A stretch of 46,805 nucleotides of DNA, taken from positions 260,281 through 307,085 of the forward strand of contig DEAE01000031.1 in assembly GCA_002347025.1 (NCBI GenBank), in the 5' to 3' direction. The first letter of the stretch is position 1. Each line of letters begins with the position of its first letter. The notes beneath the pieces were generated by a model. It was not told where the DNA came from and ran no database searches. It was given only the letters and a program-made list of their open reading frames with translations. Positions 1 through 7,855 of the stretch are shown here, piece by piece. The DNA comes from Acidobacteria bacterium UBA2990. Its GTDB lineage: Bacteria; Acidobacteriota; Vicinamibacteria; Vicinamibacterales; UBA8438. The position numbers were made by a program, and so were the translations under genes.

Positions 1-23
1 TTCAAATCCCCCCCCCGCAACCA
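1..23 (+). tRNA. 3' end of a tRNA, probably initiator tRNA-fMet (partial)
   Basis: The window opens inside a tRNA. Bases 1-7 (TTCAAAT) fit a T-loop, 8-12 (CCCCC) the 3' half of the T-stem, 13-19 (CCCCGCA) the 3' strand of the acceptor stem, 20 the discriminator A, and 21-23 an encoded CCA. An acceptor strand ending CCCCGCA-ACCA, with A at position 72, is the usual bacterial initiator tRNA ending, where C1 and A72 stay unpaired. The 5' part, with the CAU anticodon and C1, lies outside the window, so the identity is inferred. A hairpin with a T-rich tail follows 27 nt downstream and looks like its terminator. Confidence 0.75.
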
Positions 24-50
24 AATTAACAACTAAAACGATGCTACGTC

Positions 51-80
51 GTGTGGAGCTACAGCTCCACACTCTTCTTG
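51..80 (+). terminator. Intrinsic terminator after the partial tRNA
   Basis: A perfect 9-bp stem (GTGTGGAGC / GCTCCACAC) with a TACA loop spans 51-72 and is followed by TCTTCTT. It sits just after the tRNA 3' end and far ahead of the ammonium transporter gene, so it most likely ends the tRNA transcript. Confidence 0.7.
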
Positions 81-667
81 AATAATAAAGACAGGCTACC
101 TGAAACCGGTTAGCTCGTAGGACTGTAGGGTTGGCCTACGTATTTGCCAAGTTCTGAAGGCACCGGTAGTCCTTGAAAACAATAGATGGAAAGCTCAAGC
201 TGCTTGATTTTACTCCTCTTTATGCGTCCTAGCAGTGGTTATCTTCCTCCCCCAAGACACGACCTAACAGAGGGTCACCTTGAACAGTCCATCTCGTCCT
301 AGAGGCATACACTTTCTTTTCGAACAGGTGGACCCGCTTCAGAACGTGATCGTTACTCAGGTAAGATAGCTAGAAGATGTAGCCAAATCTCGGTAAGACA
401 CAAAGGATCGCCTACACCGATGAATTTCCTACCGGATTCATTGTTCGCATTTGCCTGGAACTTCTTTCTATCCAGCTAGATGTCCGCGATTGTGTTCAGC
501 TTTTGCATCACAACAATAAATTTTCGAGGCCTTCGATCTCTGACATACGATGAAACGCTTGATACCGTCTGTCCAAATTGCCCATCGGGGATATCGAGAC
601 CAGAGGTTACTGCTCTAAATCAGACTCACCCAAGGCAGAATCAGCTGTATGATGGAAGGTTCCTACT
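81..667. other. Intergenic region upstream of amt
   Basis: This stretch of about 590 bases has no convincing gene. A short open frame at 480-671 matches no protein I know and overlaps the start of amt. The region presumably holds the amt promoter, but I see no clear -35/-10 pair or riboswitch. A Shine-Dalgarno (GGAAGG) lies at 654-659, just ahead of the amt start. Confidence 0.5.
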
Positions 668-1966
668 ATGAAGATTTTGATGCCGAGAATCGCAATCTCA
701 GCGGCAGCCACCGTTCTTCTAGTCGCTTGTCCAAGATTGGCAGCCGCCCAAACCGGGCCTGATACTGGGGACACAGCATGGATGCTCACTTCAAGCATCC
801 TGGTCCTCTTTATGACCATTCCTGGACTCGCGCTCTTTTACGCAGGTCTAGTTCGAGCAAAGAACGTGCTCTCGGTCATGATGCAATGTTTCGCAATCAC
901 TTGCATGGTGACCTTATTGTGGACGGTCTACGGCTACGGCTTAGCCTTTGGAGACGGGGGCGTCCTGAATAGCGTAATTGGCTCTGGGAATATCTTGCTT
1001 TCAGATATCGGACTGGATACCGCTCGAGGCACAATCCCTGAATCAGTTTTCCAGATATTTCAACTGACGTTCGCAGTAGTCACTCCAGCCTTGATCGTTG
1101 GAGCCTTTGCAGAACGAATGAAATTTTCTGCAGCGCTACTCTTCATGGCACTGTGGGTCACTCTCGTCTACACACCGATTGCTCACTGGGTATGGGGTGG
1201 AGGTTTTCTTGGAGAAATGGGAGTTCTAGACTTTGCAGGTGGCATTGTCGTTCACGTCAACGCAGGCATTGCCGCACTGGTGCTATGTATTCTCCTTGGC
1301 GAACGCCGCGGGTACCCCAATAACACGATGGCCCCCAATAGTCTGGTACTCACCGTTGTCGGCGCGTCGATGCTGTGGATTGGCTGGTTCGGCTTCAATG
1401 CCGGAAGCGCACTTTCGGCAGGTGGTTCTGCCGGATTCGCAATGATGGCGACACAGATCTCTGCCGCGTCTGGTGGAATGACATGGATGCTTTTCGAATG
1501 GCTCCGTCATGGAAAGCCAAGCGTCCTAGGTATTGCTACTGGCTCTATCGCTGGTCTAGTAGCAATTAGTCCAGCAGCTGGATTTGTCGGCCCAACCGGA
1601 GCCCTGATGATCGGCTTGATTTCTGCCTCCCTATGCTTTTGGGGCGCAAACGGACTTAAACGTCGATTCGGTTATGACGACTCGCTTGATGTTTTTGGCG
1701 TGCATGGAATCGGAGGCGGGGTAGGAACTTTATTGACCGCTGTGTTCGCTTCCAATGCTTGGGGAGGATTAGCAGGCAATCAGAGCTTTAGACTCTTGCT
1801 CGGCGTGCAGGCCATCGGAGTCATGGTGACAGTTATCTATTCAGGAATTCTGACGCTTACAATCGTTAAGATCGTAGACAAGGTAGTCGGACTCCGAGTC
1901 ACACCCGAAGAAGAGGGACTGGGCCTCGACCTCTCCCTGCACGACGAGCGAGGATTCAACCTTTAA
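668..1966 (+). CDS. amt: Ammonium transporter (Amt/MEP/Rh family)
   Basis: A membrane channel that takes up ammonium as a nitrogen source. The 432-residue protein has a cleavable-looking signal (about residues 1-27, ending LAAAQ), then about eleven hydrophobic helices, as in E. coli AmtB. The two pore histidines are present: His196 in a GGIVVHVNAG segment and His346 in DVFGVHGIGGG. The ATG follows GGAAGG with an 8-nt spacer. Amt genes are often paired with a PII gene (glnK); none is visible here. The gene is transcribed alone and converges on the dehydrogenase downstream. Nitrogen-dependent regulation is likely from the family, but no NtrC or sigma-54 site was recognised. Confidence 0.95.
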   Translation: MKILMPRIAISAAATVLLVACPRLAAAQTGPDTGDTAWMLTSSILVLFMTIPGLALFYAGLVRAKNVLSVMMQCFAITCMVTLLWTVYGYGLAFGDGGVLNSVIGSGNILLSDIGLDTARGTIPESVFQIFQLTFAVVTPALIVGAFAERMKFSAALLFMALWVTLVYTPIAHWVWGGGFLGEMGVLDFAGGIVVHVNAGIAALVLCILLGERRGYPNNTMAPNSLVLTVVGASMLWIGWFGFNAGSALSAGGSAGFAMMATQISAASGGMTWMLFEWLRHGKPSVLGIATGSIAGLVAISPAAGFVGPTGALMIGLISASLCFWGANGLKRRFGYDDSLDVFGVHGIGGGVGTLLTAVFASNAWGGLAGNQSFRLLLGVQAIGVMVTVIYSGILTLTIVKIVDKVVGLRVTPEEEGLGLDLSLHDERGFNL

Positions 1967-2069
1967 CACCCGAGCTGACTACTCTAAATACTCAGGCTCC
2001 AATGGCCACTACTCTACTAGACATCAACGGTCTGCCATCTAAACTTCAATCTTTACATTTCGAGTCCCC

Positions 2070-3137
2070 TTATCTAAGGGCTGCCGCAATAGCATCAGCC
2101 ATCTCGACCGTCGTTGCCGACCCACCCAAATCATTAGGTTTTATTTTCTGCTCCTGCAGGACTCGTTTAACAGCCGAATCTATCGCCTCAGCTGCCAACG
2201 GCTGCTTCAGGTGATCAAACATCATCGCACCGGTAAGAATCTGTGCCACCGGATTTGCAATACCTTGCCCTGCAATATCAGGGGCCGATCCATGCACGGG
2301 CTCAAACATCGAAGGCTTCGAAAGGTCTGGGTTCAAATTTGCGCCTGGCGCAAGACCAATGGAACCTGCTACGGCAGGACCCAGGTCGGAGAGAATATCT
2401 CCAAAAAGGTTACTTGCCACAATAACGTCAAACCAGTCTGGATGCTGAACCAAGTGCGCAGCTAGGATATCTATATGATACTGATCAGTCTTAACTTCAG
2501 GATATTCAGCCGCCATCTTCTCGAATCGTTCATCCCAAAACGGCATGGTATGAATAATACCGTTGGACTTTGTCGCCGAAGTCAAATGGCGGCCTGGCCT
2601 CGATAACGCCAGCTCAAAGGCATACCGCAAGACACGATCAACACCATCACGAGTGAAAACAGATTGTTGCACTGCCAACTCATTGGCTGTCCCCTCATAG
2701 AGCCTACCTCCGATTTCCGAGTATTCCCCTTCGTTATTTTCACGAACGATTACAAAATCAATCTCTGCTGGAACCCGGTCGACAAGAGGTGTTCTGACCC
2801 CTGGCCACAACCTTACCGGCCGCAGGTTAACGTATTGGGAAAACTGGCGCCGTATTGGAATTAAAAGCCCCCATAAAGACACATGATCAGCAACTCCTGG
2901 ATACCCAACCGCTCCTAAGAAAATAGCGTCAAAATCAGCCAGTTCAGCCACTGTACCACCACCGGTCATACTGCCCGTGCTTGCGTATAACTCACAGGAC
3001 CAATCGAATACAGTCCACTGGATTTCGAAATCAAATCCAGCTGCCACCGTGTCAAGCAGGCCTTGCGCGGCAGGCACGACTTCTTTTCCAATACCGTCAC
3101 CTGGGATGACGGCAATCCGATATAAATTTTCCGGCAT
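2070..3137 (-). CDS. Tartrate dehydrogenase / D-malate dehydrogenase (beta-decarboxylating)
   Basis: A soluble NAD-dependent enzyme that oxidises and decarboxylates a D-malate- or tartrate-like 2-hydroxy acid. At 355 residues it has the length of DmlA/TtuC. Family marks visible: the nucleotide-fold opening IPGDGIGKEV, substrate-binding arginines near 97, 106 and 132, a KSNG motif (Lys190), and metal-binding aspartates Asp223, Asp247 and Asp251. The segment FEPVHGSAPDIAGQGIANP is closer to D-malate/tartrate enzymes than to 3-isopropylmalate dehydrogenase (leuB), and no leu genes are nearby. The ATG follows GAGGT with an 8-nt spacer. It runs in the same direction as the CoA-transferase upstream, 120 bp away, but a hairpin lies between them. 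Exact substrate is uncertain. Confidence 0.85.
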   Translation of the reverse strand: MPENLYRIAVIPGDGIGKEVVPAAQGLLDTVAAGFDFEIQWTVFDWSCELYASTGSMTGGGTVAELADFDAIFLGAVGYPGVADHVSLWGLLIPIRRQFSQYVNLRPVRLWPGVRTPLVDRVPAEIDFVIVRENNEGEYSEIGGRLYEGTANELAVQQSVFTRDGVDRVLRYAFELALSRPGRHLTSATKSNGIIHTMPFWDERFEKMAAEYPEVKTDQYHIDILAAHLVQHPDWFDVIVASNLFGDILSDLGPAVAGSIGLAPGANLNPDLSKPSMFEPVHGSAPDIAGQGIANPVAQILTGAMMFDHLKQPLAAEAIDSAVKRVLQEQKIKPNDLGGSATTVEMADAIAAALR

Positions 3138-3217
3138 TTAACTGACCTCAATACTCAAAAATCAACATGTGACATCACACGCTATTTACCGTCCCTTGCA
3201 CATTTTTACCGGGCTGA

Positions 3218-3239
3218 CTAGCAACAAAGTGGTTGCTAG
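3218..3239 (-). terminator. Hairpin downstream of the CoA-transferase gene, possible terminator
   Basis: A perfect 8-bp inverted repeat (CTAGCAAC / GTTGCTAG) with a 6-nt loop lies 18 nt past the CoA-transferase stop codon. No strong U-tract follows on the minus strand, so it may be a weak terminator or an mRNA-end stabiliser. Confidence 0.4.
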
Positions 3240-3257
3240 GGGAACTTCTCATTTTAT

Positions 3258-4442
3258 CTAAGCGACGGCTCCAGTCCGGCGTAGCACAGCAATCTCATCG
3301 CGACTGAAGCCAGCCTCACAGAGCACCTCGTCGGTGTGCTCTCCCAATCTAGGTGCCGGGCGTCCTGGCGTAAATGGAGTCTCTGACAGTTTCACTGGGG
3401 TTCCCAGGGTCTTGATTCTGCCCAGCGTCGGATGGTCTGTTTCTACAACTAATTTCCGAGCCTTGATGTGAGGATCGGCAAATACTTCCGCGTAGTCGTT
3501 AATTGGTCCACAAGGTACTTCATGGTCCTCTAGTAGCGACAGCCAATAGGCCCGTGGACGCTTCATCATCACCTTTTCAATCCGAGCAGACAACTCTTCT
3601 CGGTTTCTGATACGTTGTGCATCATCCCTATAATCTGGATCGGTCGCCCAATCTTCATGTCCGAGCGCCTTGCACAACCTCTGAAATGTCCGATCGTTAG
3701 CAGCTCCTAAAGTAATGTGTCCGTCAGAACACTGCATTGCCTGATATGGCGCGTTCATCCGGTGCGCAGACCCGAGGCGGTCAGGTATCCCCCGCCCAGA
3801 AAACAACTGTGTCGCTTCCCACACAGATAATGCCACCCCAGCATCGACCAAAGAGGTATCGATCAACTGTCCACGACCAGTTTTAGCTCTCGCCAACAGC
3901 GCCGAAAGAATGCCTGTCACTGCAAAAAGAGCCGCCCCAAGGTCGGTAACAGGAACACCCACTTTGACCGGATTACCACCAGCCTCACCCGTGACTGACA
4001 TTAGTCCAGATACTCCCTGCGCAACCAGATCAAAGCCGCCCTTTTGTGACTCAGGGCCTGTCAAGCCATAACCAGATATCGATGCATAAATTAGTCCCTT
4101 CTGCCGAGCAGCCAGTTCCTCGTAACCAAGACCGAGTCGGGCCAAGACTCCAGGTCGGTAATTCTCTACAAGAACATCGGCCTCCCTTGCCAAGCGTCGC
4201 ACCGTCTCCAATCCTGCCGGTTGTTTCAAATCAACAACCATGCCACGTTTCCCACGATTGACCGCATTGAAGCTCGGGCTGTCCGTACCAATTGCACCGG
4301 GCATGCATCTCGTAGAATCACCCCGTGGAGGTTCTATTTTGATCACATCGGCCCCCATGTCGCACAATAGCATTGAGCAGTAGGGACCGGCCATAACCTG
4401 TGTGAGATCTAGAATCCGTATACCGTCAAGAGCAGTAATCAT
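3258..4442 (-). CDS. Class III CoA-transferase (CaiB/BaiF/formyl-CoA transferase family)
   Basis: Moves coenzyme A between carboxylic acids through enzyme-bound anhydride and thioester intermediates. The 394-residue protein begins with the typical LDGIRILDLTQVMAGPYCSM block and keeps the catalytic aspartate at Asp138 in GGFDLVAQG. The C-terminal section carries EVPCGPIN and LGTPVKLS, also typical. The donor and acceptor acids cannot be read from sequence. The start lies 20 bp from the GTG of a divergent crotonase-fold gene, so the two probably act in one acyl-CoA pathway. I see no Shine-Dalgarno ahead of this ATG; the purine stretch between the genes faces the other way. Confidence 0.88.
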   Translation of the reverse strand: MITALDGIRILDLTQVMAGPYCSMLLCDMGADVIKIEPPRGDSTRCMPGAIGTDSPSFNAVNRGKRGMVVDLKQPAGLETVRRLAREADVLVENYRPGVLARLGLGYEELAARQKGLIYASISGYGLTGPESQKGGFDLVAQGVSGLMSVTGEAGGNPVKVGVPVTDLGAALFAVTGILSALLARAKTGRGQLIDTSLVDAGVALSVWEATQLFSGRGIPDRLGSAHRMNAPYQAMQCSDGHITLGAANDRTFQRLCKALGHEDWATDPDYRDDAQRIRNREELSARIEKVMMKRPRAYWLSLLEDHEVPCGPINDYAEVFADPHIKARKLVVETDHPTLGRIKTLGTPVKLSETPFTPGRPAPRLGEHTDEVLCEAGFSRDEIAVLRRTGAVA

Positions 4443-4462
4443 TTTTTAAGGAGAGCAACAAC

Positions 4463-5248
4463 GTGTCCACTAACGACACCATCTACACCACGAACGGCCA
4501 GATAGCCACTCTTGTCTTCAACCGCCAAAATTCCAGGAACGCTATGACTTGGGAAATGTACGACGCTCTCGCAGCAGCCTGCGAAAAGGTGGATACTGAC
4601 CCAGACATACGTGTTTTCGTATTGCGCGGCGCCGATGACCGAGCATTCATAGCCGGCACTGACATCAGTCAATTCCAGAACCTTCGCACCACAGCAGACG
4701 CACTCGCGTATGAGGACAGACTCGAACAAGTGGTCGACCGACTGGAGCAGGTAACCAAACCGACCATTGCCCGAGTTCAGGGTGCAGCCGTTGGTGGTGG
4801 CTGTGTGATCGCTATAGCTTGTGACCTCAGGATATGCGGCCCTGATGCACGCTTCGGCGTACCTGTGGCTAGAACACTCGGCAATTGTCTGTCGGCCGCC
4901 AACTGCGCTAGACTGCTCGACCTTGTCGGACCAGCTCGACTGAAAGACATTCTTTTCACTGCTCGACTGATCGAAGCACCGGAAGCGCTCACGGTAGGTC
5001 TCGCTACTCAGGTAGTTGAAGCAACTGCCCTCGATGACACTGTCAGTGACACGGCCGAAATAATCGCTGCTAACGCTCCGCTCACCATCCAAGCTACAAA
5101 GGAGGCAGTCAGACGGGTCCAAGCGCACCGTAGACTGAGTTCCGGCCTTGACCACGACCTCATCAACAATTGTTACACAAGCCATGATTTCAGAGAGGCA
5201 GTGAAATCCTTCCTTGCCAAACAACAAGCGAACTGGACTGGTCGCTAA
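4463..5248 (+). CDS. Enoyl-CoA hydratase/isomerase family protein (crotonase fold)
   Basis: A 261-residue crotonase-superfamily enzyme acting on an acyl-CoA. The two oxyanion-hole segments are clear: AFIAGTDISQF (about residues 61-71) and GAAVGGGCVIA (about 107-117). Against rat mitochondrial crotonase, the two catalytic glutamates (E144 and E164) line up here with Val and Asp, so simple enoyl-CoA hydration is doubtful; an isomerase, hydrolase or lyase role is possible. Translation starts at GTG 4463, preceded by AAGGAG at 4448-4453. It is divergent from a class III CoA-transferase, and its TAA overlaps the pgi stop on the other strand by 4 bp. Confidence 0.85.
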   Translation: MSTNDTIYTTNGQIATLVFNRQNSRNAMTWEMYDALAAACEKVDTDPDIRVFVLRGADDRAFIAGTDISQFQNLRTTADALAYEDRLEQVVDRLEQVTKPTIARVQGAAVGGGCVIAIACDLRICGPDARFGVPVARTLGNCLSAANCARLLDLVGPARLKDILFTARLIEAPEALTVGLATQVVEATALDDTVSDTAEIIAANAPLTIQATKEAVRRVQAHRRLSSGLDHDLINNCYTSHDFREAVKSFLAKQQANWTGR

Positions 5249-7002
5249 GCAAGCTCATCTCCTTGAGATATGTCGTCCAGTTCACTCTGCTGCAACGCGC
5301 TCCGAACAAGTTGCTCGAGTCTCGTTAGTCCACTCACAACGTCAGTCCCGACGTGCACCATCAATATTCGTCTTCCACGTTCATCCAACACGCGACCATC
5401 TGCCAGAGCTTGGGCAGCCTTTACCACCCCAAGAGAATAACCCAGTGATGGAATCTTCAGCTCGAGCGCATCATCACAAGTGATTTGCAGAAACACCCCC
5501 GTGGAAGGGCCTCCTTTAAAGAGTTGCCCCGTAGAATGTAAGAAACGCGGACCAAACCCTACAGTGGTAGCCACTTTGCGACTGTCCCGAACGATCTCCC
5601 GTAATCTCTGCAATATAGCTGCATTAGAAGGATTTCGATCTATGTATGCCAAGATAGCAAAGTAGTCTCCGTCACCAAGCCGGCCCAGATGAGCAGACAG
5701 ATAATCCTCAACCCGAGACAACCCCCTCGATAAAGACCCAAAAAACTTGACGTTGCTCGAATCGGCATAGAGTTTGATCCCATCGACAACAGCCAACGGA
5801 GGAACGTTCCGGATACTTACCGAGGCCCCATAGCTATTTGTTAGTTCCCTTGCAGCCTCTTTACTAGCTTCAACATCAGGCTGATCAAAAGGATTGATTT
5901 TCAAAACCGCACTACAAACAGCTGTAGCAAATTGCCACCGAAAGAACTCGCCCCCAATATCCATGGTGTCTGACAGACTCAGTGTCACCACCGGGTGCCC
6001 AGCGTCCCCTATTCTCTCAAGTGCTTTCTCCTGAACCGGATCAACCGCAGTCTCAAGGCGAAGATACACAAACAAGCGATCATCTCGATAGACACCAAGC
6101 GCCCCAAGAGCTTCATCCACTACCGGTATGAGCCCGAACCCGAATTTCCCGGTCGACTCAGCAAGTAATTGCTCGATCCAAGAACCAAGGGGGGAGATCT
6201 CTGGCGACAACACTAATGCAACCTTATCTCGCCCACAACTAGCCGCCAATCCCAGTATCAGACCAAGGCGTACACCTGGATTCGTACGAGCAGAAGTCCG
6301 GTAACTGCAACTAGCAGCCATGGTCAGAGCCCGATTGAGCAAAATTGAGGTGTTGACCCCAGCGGCTGCGGCGGGAACCAGTCCAAAATTCGACAGAACT
6401 GAAAACCGCCCCCCGACATCAGGGTGTCCATGCCAGATCTGGCTAAAGCCTTCCAACCTAGCTCGACTTTCCAATCCAGAACCTGGATCCGTCACAAAGA
6501 TAAATCGAGTCTTGGCTTGCTCAACACCGATTCGGCTTCGTACTAAGCCCAAAAAGTAATCGAACAGCAACAGCGGTTCGAGGGTGGTACCGGACTTACT
6601 TGAAACGATGAACAAGGCCCTGTCTAAACTGATGCAAGACATGGTTCGACTAACCTGACCCGGATCAGTGCTATCGATCACGTAGAGGTGAGAATGGCGT
6701 TCGTCAACCAGAAGCACTTGCCCCAGCACTTCAGCACCCAAGCTAGATCCACCTATTGCAAGTAACACTACATCGGTCAACCCTCGTCGCCGAACATCGC
6801 GACCCAGTCTCACAAGCTCGTCTGCAGAAGCAGCAAGCCCGTCCGGACTAAGCCAACCAAGCCACCGGTGTTCATCACGCCCAGTCCACAAATTGGCATC
6901 TCGATCCCATAGCCTCCGCACCCGTTGTTCACGGTCCCATTGGGAGCTCAGATCGGCCAATGGCCTATCAAGTCCTCCGCCTATACTTCCCCAATCAGTC
7001 AC
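5245..7002 (-). CDS. pgi: Glucose-6-phosphate isomerase, of the transaldolase-fusion type
   Basis: Interconverts glucose-6-phosphate and fructose-6-phosphate in the cytoplasm. The 585-residue protein shows two SIS-like sugar-phosphate sites: GGSSLGAEVL (84-93) and SSKSGTTLEP (134-143). It also has the PGI signature DVGGRFSVLS (195-204) and EQLLAESTGK (277-286). The sequence most resembles the C-terminal half of bifunctional transaldolase/PGI proteins of about 950 residues, yet no transaldolase half precedes it; rpiB does. The start is GTG, with AGGG 7 nt upstream. It lies 14 bp behind rpiB and is almost certainly co-transcribed with it, joining glycolysis to the pentose-phosphate pathway. Confidence 0.85.
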   Translation of the reverse strand: MTDWGSIGGGLDRPLADLSSQWDREQRVRRLWDRDANLWTGRDEHRWLGWLSPDGLAASADELVRLGRDVRRRGLTDVVLLAIGGSSLGAEVLGQVLLVDERHSHLYVIDSTDPGQVSRTMSCISLDRALFIVSSKSGTTLEPLLLFDYFLGLVRSRIGVEQAKTRFIFVTDPGSGLESRARLEGFSQIWHGHPDVGGRFSVLSNFGLVPAAAAGVNTSILLNRALTMAASCSYRTSARTNPGVRLGLILGLAASCGRDKVALVLSPEISPLGSWIEQLLAESTGKFGFGLIPVVDEALGALGVYRDDRLFVYLRLETAVDPVQEKALERIGDAGHPVVTLSLSDTMDIGGEFFRWQFATAVCSAVLKINPFDQPDVEASKEAARELTNSYGASVSIRNVPPLAVVDGIKLYADSSNVKFFGSLSRGLSRVEDYLSAHLGRLGDGDYFAILAYIDRNPSNAAILQRLREIVRDSRKVATTVGFGPRFLHSTGQLFKGGPSTGVFLQITCDDALELKIPSLGYSLGVVKAAQALADGRVLDERGRRILMVHVGTDVVSGLTRLEQLVRSALQQSELDDISQGDELA

Positions 7003-7016
7003 CGCAGAACCCTATG

Positions 7017-7481
7017 CTAAAGCTCAGAAGGAGGCCAGCTTCTGCTCTCCAAACGATGGACCTTCTCTAAACGCCTATTGTGCCGATCGTCTCCAGAATA
7101 GCGAGCTCCAAGAAACACTTCTAAGAGTTCTCGAGCCAGTTCAACTCCAATAATTCTGGCCCCAAGCACAAGTACGTTCATATCGTCATGCTCGACGCCT
7201 TGGTGCGCAGAGTAGGTATCATGACAGACTGAACCTCTTACCCCTGGCACCTTATTCACAGCAACATTAGCACCTACACCGCTACCACAAATCATCACAC
7301 CTCGGTCGACCTCTCCAGAGTGAACAGCCATTGCGACCGACTCGGCATAGTCTGGATAGTCCACAGCATGGTCAGAGTCTGTACCCACGTCAATGACCTC
7401 ATGTCCTCCAGCTCTTAAACTATCAACAAGAGTAGTCTTTAGCTGGACACCAGCATGGTCAGACCCAATCACTATTCGCAT
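7017..7481 (-). CDS. rpiB: Ribose-5-phosphate isomerase B
   Basis: Interconverts ribulose-5-phosphate and ribose-5-phosphate (RpiB/LacAB family). The 154-residue protein starts MRIVIGSDHAG and has the active-site cysteine Cys65 in CGSGVGANVAVNK, plus the YSAHQG histidine. I chose the ATG at 7481 because GGGGACAG precedes it and family members begin at this point; an ATG at 7496 would add five residues. It is the first gene of a two-gene unit with pgi. Allose-6-phosphate isomerases share this fold, but the pairing with pgi favours the pentose-phosphate role. Confidence 0.9.
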   Translation of the reverse strand: MRIVIGSDHAGVQLKTTLVDSLRAGGHEVIDVGTDSDHAVDYPDYAESVAMAVHSGEVDRGVMICGSGVGANVAVNKVPGVRGSVCHDTYSAHQGVEHDDMNVLVLGARIIGVELARELLEVFLGARYSGDDRHNRRLEKVHRLESRSWPPSEL

Positions 7482-7855
7482 AATCTGTCCCCGCATCTCT
7501 ACGTCAATGTTCCAACCTCAATCCTGTGGTTTGAGACGGCAGATGGTACTACACAGAGACCAAGCCCTCCCGGAACAACAGAGACAATCAATTTAATCTG
7601 AGCAAGCTATTTTGCAGATTGACCACTGTCCAGCAACAAGGTATTGCAAACAGCTTTAATCCACCAGTCTCATCTTTTTGGCGTATTTATTTTAGAGATC
7701 AATCCTGGAGCTACGTTAATGTCACCCAAGGTTGACCTCGTCTGAATATACCAAGCGGAGGAATTGCTTAGCGCGATCAAAAGCCATTGAGTGTCGGAAA
7801 TGGAACCCAGACAGGACGCCGATGTTCGAGGGAAATAATTGGTCGCACCCGGGCA
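7482..7855. other. Intergenic region between pncB and rpiB
   Basis: About 370 bases without a credible gene. The region should contain the rpiB-pgi promoter on the minus strand and the 3' end of the pncB transcript. I see no strong hairpin, repeat or recognisable riboswitch in it. Open frames at 7732-7938 and 7787-8089 are shadows running into pncB on the other strand. Confidence 0.5.

Noticed and set aside
480..671. A 63-residue open frame upstream of amt
   Set aside because: It starts without a Shine-Dalgarno, resembles no family and overlaps the real amt start.
2067..2080. Palindrome CCCTTA/TAAGGG at the end of the dehydrogenase gene
   Set aside because: The 2-nt loop is too tight for a good hairpin, part of it is coding, and no T-tail follows.
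4439..5227. A 262-residue open frame antisense to the crotonase-fold gene
   Set aside because: The plus-strand reading has clear crotonase motifs and a Shine-Dalgarno; the antisense frame has no family features and is a shadow.
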